A DNA stretch of 11,286 nt from Pseudomonadota bacterium (GTDB taxonomy: Bacteria > Myxococcota_A > Polyangia > Polyangiales > Polyangiaceae): contig JAEWOQ010000281.1 of NCBI GenBank assembly GCA_023460875.1, positions 1 to 11,286 of the forward strand, given 5' to 3'. Below the pieces are notes generated by a model. It ran no database searches, was not told the origin of the DNA, and saw nothing but the letters and a program-made list of their open reading frames with translations. The stretch's first letter is position 1, and each line of letters begins with the position of its first letter. Below are positions 6,698 to 11,286 of this stretch, piece after piece. Made by a program: the position numbers and the translations under genes.

Positions 6698-7604
6698 CCA
6701 TGCCCAACGCCCAGAGCAGCACCGCCTTCGCGGTGTGCAGGCGCGCTTCGGCTTGATCCCAGACGATGCTCTGCGGACCCTCGAGGACCTCCGCCTCGAT
6801 CTCTTCGCCGCGATGAGCGGGCAGGCAGTGCAGCACCACCGCGTCGCTGGCGGCCCGCTGCAGCAGCGCCCGATCGACCTGGAAGCTCTCGAACGCGCGC
6901 AGGCGGGTGGCGCTCTCCTCCTCCTGGCCCATGCTCGCGAAGACGTCCGTGCTCACGACGTGAGCGTCCCGCGCCGCCTCGGCCGCGCTCCGCACCAGCT
7001 CCAGGCGAGCGCCCCGCTCCCGCGCTTCCTTCAAAAACCGCTCGTCGGGATCGTAGCCCTCGGGGCACGCCAGCCGTAGGTGCAGCCCCAGGAGCCCTGC
7101 CGCCTCGATCCAGGAGCTGGCCATGTTGTTGCCGTCCCCGATCCAGGCGTAAGTCAGCCCCTCGAGCTTGCCGAAGTGCGCTCGTACGGTCTGCAAGTCC
7201 GCGAGGAGCTGCATGGGGTGGCTCTGATCCGTGAGGGCGTTGAGCACCGGCACCGTCGAGTACTCCATCACCTCGAGGATGCGGGACTCGTCGGAGGTGC
7301 GCAGGGTGATCGCGTGGACCATCCGGGTCAGGACCCGCGCGGTGTCCTTCAAGGGTTCGCCCCGCCCGAGCTGCGAGCCTTGGCTCGTGATGACGACGGG
7401 GTGTCCGCCGAGCTCGGCGACCGCCACCTCGAGGGAGAGGCGCGTCCGCGTGCTCGCCTTCTCGAACACGAGGGCGACGCTCTTACCCGCGAGGGGGCGC
7501 TCGTTGGTCGTGCCGCGGTGTGCCTTCAGGCGATCCGCGCGGTCGAGGGTGGCGATGAGGCCGTCGCGCCCCAGGTCCGAGAGGTTGAGGAAATGGCGAG
7601 TCAC
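6690..7604 (-). CDS. argF: Ornithine carbamoyltransferase
   Basis: The 304-residue enzyme makes citrulline from ornithine and carbamoyl phosphate, the sixth step of arginine synthesis in the cytosol, usually as a homotrimer. All key signatures are present: the carbamoyl-phosphate loop STRTR (51-55), TLRTSDE (100-106), HPMQ (129-132), DGNNMASSW (157-165), the ornithine-specific SMGQE loop (224-228), HCLPAHRGEEI (259-269) and the C-terminal SIVWDQAEARLH (279-290). The HCLP and SMG loops favour ornithine over N-acetyl- or N-succinylornithine. GTG at 7602-7604 overlaps the argD stop by four bases (GTGA), with GGGAGAG a few bases upstream. This start gives the normal length; longer readings would run into argD. 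The 3' end overlaps the ATPase homologue by 8 bp. No argG or argH follows. Confidence 0.96.
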   Translation of the reverse strand: MTRHFLNLSDLGRDGLIATLDRADRLKAHRGTTNERPLAGKSVALVFEKASTRTRLSLEVAVAELGGHPVVITSQGSQLGRGEPLKDTARVLTRMVHAITLRTSDESRILEVMEYSTVPVLNALTDQSHPMQLLADLQTVRAHFGKLEGLTYAWIGDGNNMASSWIEAAGLLGLHLRLACPEGYDPDERFLKEARERGARLELVRSAAEAARDAHVVSTDVFASMGQEEESATRLRAFESFQVDRALLQRAASDAVVLHCLPAHRGEEIEAEVLEGPQSIVWDQAEARLHTAKAVLLWALGMDG

Positions 7605-8800
7605 GATAGCTCTCCCAGGACGCGATCGACGGCGCCGAGGGCTTCGTCGAGGTCGCTCCGTTGGATGATGAGGGGCGGGGTGAACCGGAGCGCGGTGCCT
7701 CCGGCCACGGTGAGCAGGACGCCCTCCTCCCGCAGTCTCTCGAGCAGCGCCCGGGGGTCGATGCCGTCCCGCAGCACCAGGGCTCGTAGCAGGCCCAGAC
7801 CTCGCTGGGACTCGGCAGCCGCGTGCTTCTCGACGAGCTCCTGCAGGCGGCCGGCGAGGTACTCGCCCGTCCGCGCGGCGTGGGCCATCAGATCGTCCCG
7901 CTCGATGACCTGGAGCACGGCGAGCGCGGCGGCGCTGGCCAGGGGATTGCCCCCGTAGGTGGATCCGTGGGCGCCCGGAGGGAGCGCCTCCGCGAGCTTC
8001 TCCTTGCACAACATCGCGCCGATGGGCATCCCGCCCCCCAGGGCCTTGGCCAGGGCGACCGCGTCCGGCTCCACTCCCGCCTGCTCGCAGGCGAGGAAGG
8101 TCCCCGTCCGACCGACCCCCGTCTGGACCTCGTCCGCGAGGAGCAGCGCGCCATGTTCATCGGCGATCTGGCGGAGGGCCTGCAAGAAGCCCGCCGGGGC
8201 TGGCGTCACGCCGCCTTCCCCCTGGACCGGCTCCACCAGGATGGCCGCCACGTCCGGGCCCATCTCCCTACGCACCGCCTCGGCGTCGCCGTAGGGCACG
8301 TGGGTGACCCCCGGGAGCGGCCCGAAGCCGTCGCGGTACTTCGGCTGTCCTGTGACCGCGAGCGCGCCCAGCGTTCGACCGTGGAACGCGTTGTGGAAGG
8401 CGATCACGCGGTAGCGCTCCGCCTGACCCTGCGCGAAGAAATGGCGACGAGCTACCTTGAGCACCGCCTCGATCGCCTCCGTGCCCGAGCTGCAGAAGAA
8501 GGCGCGATCCATGCGGGCCATGCCGCAGAGCTTCTCGGCGAGCAGGATGTTCGGCTCGTTGTAGTAGTAGTTGGAGAGGTGGAGGACCTTCCCAGCTTGC
8601 TGGGAGATCGCCTCTACGAGCTCCGGGTGAGCGTGACCAAGGGCGCTCACGGCGATGCCCGCGTAGAGATCGATGTACTGCTTGCCGCTCGTGTCCCAGA
8701 GTCGGACCCCCTCGCCACGTTCGATCACGAGCGCAGGTTGGCGGTAGTTGGGATAGAGGTGCTGCTGAGCAGCGCCGAGGAGGGTTTGCAGTGAGGACAT
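7601..8800 (-). CDS. argD: Acetylornithine aminotransferase
   Basis: The 399-residue PLP enzyme, a class III aminotransferase, transaminates N-acetylglutamate semialdehyde to N-acetylornithine with glutamate; many ArgD proteins also serve the diaminopimelate pathway. Motifs are SSGTEAIEA (104-112) and FHGRTLGAL (139-147), LVEPVQGEGG (188-197), LADEVQTGVGRTG (221-233) with the cofactor Asp at 223, the Schiff-base Lys252 in ALAKALGGG, TYGGNPLA (281-288) and RFTPPL (372-377). Length is normal. ATG 8798-8800 is chosen because family homology begins there; the frame stays open upstream to 9136, but that part is Arg/Pro-rich and unlike the family. Only a weak GAAG precedes the ATG. It is the first gene of argD-argF-ATPase homologue-fur. 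Confidence 0.96.
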   Translation of the reverse strand: MSSLQTLLGAAQQHLYPNYRQPALVIERGEGVRLWDTSGKQYIDLYAGIAVSALGHAHPELVEAISQQAGKVLHLSNYYYNEPNILLAEKLCGMARMDRAFFCSSGTEAIEAVLKVARRHFFAQGQAERYRVIAFHNAFHGRTLGALAVTGQPKYRDGFGPLPGVTHVPYGDAEAVRREMGPDVAAILVEPVQGEGGVTPAPAGFLQALRQIADEHGALLLADEVQTGVGRTGTFLACEQAGVEPDAVALAKALGGGMPIGAMLCKEKLAEALPPGAHGSTYGGNPLASAAALAVLQVIERDDLMAHAARTGEYLAGRLQELVEKHAAAESQRGLGLLRALVLRDGIDPRALLERLREEGVLLTVAGGTALRFTPPLIIQRSDLDEALGAVDRVLGELS

Positions 8801-9036
8801 GTTCTTCGGATCGGTGACGAGCTCGGCTCTGCGGCCTTCGTGGCCTCCGCGTCGAGGGAGGCGGCGCCGCTCGAGCTCCTCGTCGTTGAGACAAGGCGAA
8901 TGGGTACCGAGCGGGCTGCGCGTTGGCAATGTCCGAAGGCGCGCGGGGGCACGGCGAGCTCTCGCGGACGCCCTCCGGCGCGCCGTAGAGACGCCCCGGG
9001 GACGGATCGAGGCGACGCCGGAGACTCCAATCGCCG
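8801..9036 (-). promoter_or_regulatory. Leader region of the argD operon with a weak promoter candidate
   Basis: This 236-bp spacer should hold the operon promoter. On the minus strand TTGCCA (complement of 8924-8929) and TACCCA (complement of 8901-8906) are 17 bp apart. The -35 is a good match and the -10 a poor one. No ARG-box-like operator or Fur-box-like repeat could be made out by eye, and no short ORF is convincing. Confidence 0.25.
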
Positions 9037-9294
9037 TCAGCTCTCCGCCTCCTCCAGGGCGGCCCGCAGAGCGCGGGTCAGGTGCTCCCTGAGCGCTCGG
9101 TCCAGCGCCTTGCAACGCAGCCCCATCGGGTCCCACTGGGCTTCGGCGACGTACTCCCAGTCCCAGGCGCCCGAGGGCCGCGTGGACACGCAGAGCGCCG
9201 TCCCCTGCTTTCCAGCGTCGAGCCGATAGTCGACGCCCTCGTGCTCCAGCTGGAGCACGGGATCACTGTCGTAGTTCACCGTTTCACTGCTCAT
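9037..9294 (-). CDS. Conserved-looking hypothetical protein, 85 residues
   Basis: I do not recognise this family. The protein is acidic and soluble, with no signal peptide or membrane helix. It has a probable beta-rich N-terminal half (VLQLEHEGVDYRLDAG at 13-28, LCVSTRP at 34-40, AWDWEYVAEAQW at 43-54) and a charged C-terminal helix (LDRALREHLTRALRAALEEAE at 64-84). Two Cys (35, 61) do not form a known motif. Coding wobble positions are strongly G/C. The ATG at 9292-9294 lacks a Shine-Dalgarno sequence but sits exactly six bases after a TATACT -10 element, which supports this start on a leaderless mRNA. It is divergent from the Kazal lipoprotein and 236 bp from argD, so probably not part of that operon. 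Confidence 0.75.
   Translation of the reverse strand: MSSETVNYDSDPVLQLEHEGVDYRLDAGKQGTALCVSTRPSGAWDWEYVAEAQWDPMGLRCKALDRALREHLTRALRAALEEAES
9241..9258. repeat. 18-bp perfect palindrome inside the 85-residue gene
   Basis: GTGCTCCAGCTGGAGCAC is perfectly self-complementary and lies about 35-50 bases into the gene (codons for VLQLEH). It could be an operator or an mRNA hairpin, or it may be coincidence in coding sequence. Confidence 0.6.
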
Positions 9295-9303
9295 GCGAGC
9301 AGT
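9286..9303. promoter_or_regulatory. Inverted repeat over the start codon and -10 element of the 85-residue gene
   Basis: ACTGCTC and GAGCAGT, four bases apart, form a perfect inverted repeat covering the ATG (9292-9294) and half of the -10 hexamer (9301-9306). A protein bound here would block polymerase. The ends give ACTG-N8-CAGT, close to the enterobacterial LexA layout, but LexA sites in this kind of bacterium differ widely, so no regulator is named. Confidence 0.5.
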
Positions 9304-9328
9304 ATATGGGCGGCCGTCGGTCCGCCAA
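9301..9328 (-). promoter_or_regulatory. Sigma-70-type promoter giving a leaderless mRNA
   Basis: On the minus strand TTGGCG (complement of 9323-9328), a 16-bp spacer and TATACT (complement of 9301-9306) are followed by exactly six bases and then the ATG of the 85-residue gene. With usual promoter geometry, transcription would start at the A of the ATG. This is the best promoter match in the window. Confidence 0.6.
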
Positions 9329-9336
9329 GAGCAAAT

Positions 9337-9350
9337 CGCGAGGCCTCGCG
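9337..9350. repeat. 14-bp perfect palindrome in the divergent spacer
   Basis: CGCGAGGCCTCGCG lies just upstream of the leftward promoter in the 108-bp spacer between the 85-residue gene and the Kazal lipoprotein. The position suits a regulator site, though G+C-rich palindromes of this size are not rare in such a genome. Confidence 0.45.
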
Positions 9351-9389
9351 CACCGTAGCTGCGGGAGCGACGGCGTTGGGGGCATCACG

Positions 9390-9395
9390 TAGACT
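9390..9395 (+). promoter_or_regulatory. -10 element of the Kazal lipoprotein gene, probably leaderless or nearly so
   Basis: TAGACT ends seven bases before the ATG at 9403, which predicts a leader of zero to one base. There is no Shine-Dalgarno sequence. The -35 region, with GCGACG at 9367-9372 and a 17-bp spacer, is weak. Confidence 0.4.
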
Positions 9396-9402
9396 CCCGC
9401 CG

Positions 9403-9867
9403 ATGCACACGCCCTTCCTTCCTGCCCTCGTCCTCCCCGGCGCCCTCCTCCTCCCCGGCGCCCTCCTCCTCGTCATAGGGTGCGGCGGGCGCCCGTCTTC
9501 GGATCCTTCCTCGTCGGGGGTCGAGCCCACAGGAGAGGCCGCGCCGTATGAGGAGTCGTCGCCCGGAGACGACGAAGGTGACGCGCCAGCGGACGACGGC
9601 ACGGACGGAGAGCTCTCCTGCGGAGGGCTCCAGGGTCCAGGGCCCGCGCCCGGGTGCGCCGAGGGCGAGTTCTGTGACTACGCCCTGGGCGCGCACTGCG
9701 GCGCCGCCGACCAGAGCGGCGTGTGCCGACCGCGACCCGAGATGTGCACCCGCGAGTACGTGCCGGTGTGCGGCTGCGACGGCAAGACCCACTCCAATCG
9801 TTGCGTGGCGAACGCGGCGGGCACCGCGGTGGCCGCCGCGGGCCCCTGCGCCGACGACGCGGGGTGA
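9403..9867 (+). CDS. Secreted lipoprotein with a Kazal-type serine protease inhibitor domain
   Basis: The 154-residue protein begins with a hydrophobic signal ending in the lipobox LVIGC (lipidated Cys27), so it should be anchored in the cell envelope. The signal has no Lys or Arg near its start, which is unusual. A Ser/Asp/Glu-rich linker follows (30-70), then a Cys-rich region with ten Cys (73-149). The last part is a Kazal module: CTREYVPVCGCDGKTHSN (115-132), C134 and C149, matching C-x-PVCG-DG-x-N-C of the family. The preceding segment, EGEFCDYALGAHCG to GVCRPRPEMC, commonly accompanies this module in myxobacterial proteins. Known Kazal domains inhibit serine proteases; self-protection or defence against external proteases is inference. 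ATG 9403 is chosen because the signal peptide starts there; the frame is open further upstream but without similarity. Confidence 0.88.
   Translation: MHTPFLPALVLPGALLLPGALLLVIGCGGRPSSDPSSSGVEPTGEAAPYEESSPGDDEGDAPADDGTDGELSCGGLQGPGPAPGCAEGEFCDYALGAHCGAADQSGVCRPRPEMCTREYVPVCGCDGKTHSNRCVANAAGTAVAAAGPCADDAG
9433..9468 (+). repeat. 18-bp tandem duplication inside the lipoprotein signal peptide
   Basis: CTCCCCGGCGCCCTCCTC occurs twice in direct tandem (9433-9450, 9451-9468) in frame, so LPGALL is read twice and the signal-peptide hydrophobic core is lengthened by six residues. It looks like a recent replication-slippage event. Confidence 0.85.
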
Positions 9868-10152
9868 TCGGGAAGATCCCCGAACTGCCGTGGCTTCGAG
9901 GTCCTGGCCTACGAGGATCGGACGGACATCGTCGTCGAAGCTCCCGAGGGTGCGCCGTCCGGCGCCTCCGCGCCCCACGCTCAGCTGATCCGGGCTCACG
10001 TCGACTTCGCGCGGAGGAGCGCCTCGCGTCGGGGATGCGCGGAGGGTGTCGCCATCCGGCCCGTCGGGTAGGATGCCCGGCTTGGTGCTCCCGTTCGTCT
10101 CGGGAGAGCCGCTCCTCCCCCGAGGGGAACGCAACACGACGAGGTTTGAATC
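9868..10152 (+). other. Non-coding stretch with a coding-like remnant and two hairpins
   Basis: No complete gene is seen. From 9868 the lipoprotein frame continues after its TGA for 67 codons to TAG 10069-10071 and reads like protein (for example GFEVLAYEDRTDIVVEAPEG, G/C-rich wobble), but contains no ATG, GTG or TTG start. It may be a decayed gene end. Further right, CTCCCG/CGGGAG pair around a 7-base loop (10088-10106) and TCCCC/GGGGA around a 3-base loop (10116-10128). GAGG at 10141-10144 could serve the short ORF that follows. No riboswitch consensus was matched with confidence. Confidence 0.4.
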
Positions 10153-10290
10153 ATGGCCGGAATACGACTGGAGATCACCGACCACGCTTGCTTGGAGCTG
10201 GGCTGCGCATTCCCCTCGAGAGGGGAACGCGCCACGTGGACACGACATCTCAGCGGCGCGGCGGCGCTCGGGTTCGACGGGAAGACATGA
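10153..10290 (+). CDS. Possible small protein or leader ORF, 45 residues, overlapping the DUF2490 start
   Basis: An ATG at 10153, nine bases after GAGG (10141-10144, spacing 8), opens a 45-codon frame beginning MAGIRLEITDHACLELG and ending with TGA 10288-10290. That stop overlaps the DUF2490 ATG by four bases (ATGA), the usual arrangement of translationally coupled genes. No domain or membrane segment is recognised, and there is no run of one amino acid as in attenuator leaders. Codon choice is less G/C-rich at third positions than in neighbouring genes (GGA, ATA, CGA, AGA, GAA, ACA), which lowers confidence. It could instead be untranslated leader. Confidence 0.35.
   Translation: MAGIRLEITDHACLELGCAFPSRGERATWTRHLSGAAALGFDGKT
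10210..10227. repeat. Inverted repeat TTCCCCTC-GA-GAGGGGAA and a second copy of GAGGGGAACGC
   Basis: The two 8-bp arms pair perfectly around GA. The right arm and following bases, GAGGGGAACGC (10220-10230), recur exactly at 10122-10132, 98 bp upstream, where they again follow a C-run that can pair with them. Two copies of one palindromic element before the DUF2490 gene suggest a regulator site or RNA structure. GGAAC also resembles the -35 of ECF sigma promoters, but no fitting -10 was found. Confidence 0.45.
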
Positions 10291-10994
10291 GGAAGCCTGC
10301 TTCCTGGGTCGAACGAACCTCCTGGGCCTCTCGAGAAGCGCTCCTGGGCGCCGTCCTCCTTGTGTGTTGGGGGCTGCCGCGGACGGCGCGGGCGGACCAC
10401 GAGCTGTGGCTTTGGTCCGAGATGCGCCTCCCCGTAGCGACCGCGGAGGAGTTCCCCGTGCGCACGACCTTCCGCTTGTTCAACGACACGCGCTTCAGCG
10501 GACGCCGGGATGGTTTGCATCAAGTGTTCCTGCGGTTCGGGCCCATGTTCGACCTGACGCCCTGGCTGGTCGTCGCCCTGAACGCGACCGTGTACGCGGA
10601 TCACCTGGCGAGCGGCGCCTTCGACGAGGAGCGCCGCGTCGAGCTCGAGCCGACGCTCCATTGGCGCTGGGGGGCGTTCGCCTTCGCGGATCGCAACCGC
10701 CTCGAGTACCGCTGGCGCGACAGCGATGACGCTCTCCGTTATCGGAACCAGTTCCGTATCAGCTACGCGCCGCAAGAGCACCGGGTCCTCCCGTTCGTCT
10801 GGAACGAGGTGCTGATCACGCTGAACGACGAGGGCTTCAACCAAAATCGGCTCCTGGCTGGGCTCACCGCGGTGCTGAGCTCCACCACGAGGCTCGAGGG
10901 CGGTTACATGTTCAGGAGCCGCAAGGAGCTCGGCAGCTGGTTCCACGATCACATCGGCGTCATCTACCTATTCTATAACGGGTGGGGGCGCTGA
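10287..10994 (+). CDS. DUF2490-type outer-membrane beta-barrel protein
   Basis: The 235-residue protein starts with a signal peptide, with a basic N-terminus, hydrophobic core ALLGAVLLVCWGL (18-30) and probable cleavage after ARA (34-36). The mature part has alternating amphipathic strands typical of a small barrel and the family pattern: ELWLWSEMRLPV (39-50), RTTFRLFNDTRF (59-70), ADRNRLEYRWR (134-144), LRYRNQFRISYAP (150-162), NEVLITLNDEGFNQNRLLAGL (173-193), TRLEGGYMFRSRKELGSWFHDH (201-222). DUF2490 proteins are predicted outer-membrane proteins without an assigned function. The chain ends in Arg rather than the aromatic residue common for barrel insertion. ATG 10287 is chosen for the signal peptide; GGAAG precedes it closely. 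It meets the next gene stop to stop with no spacer. Confidence 0.85.
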   Translation: MRKPASWVERTSWASREALLGAVLLVCWGLPRTARADHELWLWSEMRLPVATAEEFPVRTTFRLFNDTRFSGRRDGLHQVFLRFGPMFDLTPWLVVALNATVYADHLASGAFDEERRVELEPTLHWRWGAFAFADRNRLEYRWRDSDDALRYRNQFRISYAPQEHRVLPFVWNEVLITLNDEGFNQNRLLAGLTAVLSSTTRLEGGYMFRSRKELGSWFHDHIGVIYLFYNGWGR

Positions 10995-11286
10995 TCAGGG
11001 CCGCGACGAGGATCGAGGCCCCTCACTGGTCGTCTTGTCAGCGACTCCTCCGTGAGCGCGCTCGACCAGCTGGTGGAAGCTCTGGATGGCGGAGAGCGCG
11101 TCATCGAAGACCTCCTGCGGGACGGACAACACGAAGCGGTAGTGCTCCGGGATACCGGTCCACGCCGGCCCGTTGACGAGCAGCCCCGTGGTGGCGAAGA
11201 GCGCCTCCACGAGGCCGGCGTCGCCGAGATGAAAGGTTCTCGGGCCGTCGGGGGTCAGCAGCTCTACGTCGCGCGCGCCGGCGGCC
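10995..11286 (-). CDS. C-terminal end of a probable class I/II PLP-dependent aminotransferase, truncated by window edge
   Basis: Only the last 96 residues lie in the window; the frame is open to the right edge. The segment GLVEALFATTGLLVNGPAWTG, then PEHYRFVLSVPQEVFDDALSAIQSF, has the order seen at the C-terminus of class I/II aminotransferases: a helix, a strand with a Gly-Pro turn, then Arg-Phe, a strand and a last helix. The Arg of YRF would be the substrate-carboxylate Arg. The PLP-binding Lys and Asp would lie outside the window, so the call rests on the small domain alone. The polar tail (KTTSEGPRSSSRP) is not conserved-looking. Its TGA directly abuts the DUF2490 stop. Substrate and pathway cannot be inferred. 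Confidence 0.55.
   Translation of the reverse strand, partial: AAGARDVELLTPDGPRTFHLGDAGLVEALFATTGLLVNGPAWTGIPEHYRFVLSVPQEVFDDALSAIQSFHQLVERAHGGVADKTTSEGPRSSSRP

Noticed and set aside
5544..7079. A 511-codon open frame on the + strand over the ATPase homologue and argF
   Set aside because: Low-complexity composition and complete antisense overlap with argF, whose identity is certain.
8801..9136. N-terminal extension of ArgD up to 9136
   Set aside because: The extra residues are Arg/Pro-rich, overlap the 85-residue gene and have no family similarity; ArgD homology and normal length begin at ATG 8800.
9286..9303. LexA/SOS box reading of the inverted repeat
   Set aside because: Only the enterobacterial CTG-N10-CAG outline fits. 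LexA motifs in delta-proteobacteria-like groups differ, and the adjacent gene is not a known DNA-repair gene.
10100..10150. Glycine-riboswitch-like stretch (GGGAGAG, then CCGAGGGG)
   Set aside because: The later conserved segments and the paired architecture are missing, and the downstream gene is not a glycine-related function.

Overview
The window is G+C-rich throughout, and the wobble positions of every convincing gene are almost all G or C. The gene content (PrsW-type membrane protease, Kazal-domain lipoprotein with a CGCDGKT core, DUF2490 outer-membrane protein, Fur, argD-argF) suggests a chromosome of a myxobacterium-like bacterium (Myxococcota, possibly Polyangia/Sandaracinaceae). That assignment is inference. 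No tRNA, rRNA, insertion sequence, phage gene, integrase or CRISPR array was seen; this looks like ordinary chromosome with one unusual gene.

Layout, left to right. (1) 2-841 (+) is the 3' part of a PrsW-family intramembrane protease, convergent with a 5-formyltetrahydrofolate cyclo-ligase (985-1641, -). (2) A 64-bp divergent spacer leads to a lactonase/YbhE-type seven-bladed propeller protein (1706-2689, +). Three 15-bp repeats, each ending in a Shine-Dalgarno-like core, then lead to a family-2 glycosyltransferase (2740-3525, +). (3) A tandem 31-bp hairpin repeat, whose first loop is the glycosyltransferase stop codon, separates it from a convergent leftward operon. That operon reads argD (8800 to 7601), argF (7604 to 6690), a degenerate P1B-type ATPase (6697 to 4175) and fur (4159 to 3614), with overlaps of 4 and 8 bp and a gap of 15 bp. 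(4) Upstream of argD is an 85-residue unknown protein (9037-9294, -). It diverges from a Kazal lipoprotein (9403-9867, +). (5) A 419-bp stretch with palindromes and a possible 45-residue ORF precedes a DUF2490 outer-membrane protein (10287-10994, +). That gene meets, with no spacer, the C-terminal end of a probable PLP-dependent aminotransferase (10995 to past the right edge, -).

The standout is the P-type ATPase homologue. It is a full-length, uninterrupted 840-codon gene that keeps the overall P1B architecture, with an N-terminal TRASH-like metal-binding motif and a long Pro/Ser-rich linker. Yet it has lost the phosphorylated Asp of DKTGT, the Glu of TGES, the CPC metal-site motif and most of GDGxND. 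It should not hydrolyse ATP or pump metal, so a metal-sensing or regulatory membrane pseudoenzyme is the most interesting reading. Its ATG lies inside the end of argF, and fur follows it directly, so arginine biosynthesis, the pseudo-pump and a metal-responsive repressor are probably co-expressed.

A second theme is transcription start placement. The 85-residue gene has a good promoter (TTGGCG-N16-TATACT) whose predicted start is the A of its ATG, and several other genes here carry a -10-like hexamer 6-8 nt before the start codon, which suggests leaderless mRNAs. A perfect inverted repeat sits over the -10/start region of the 85-residue gene, as an operator would.
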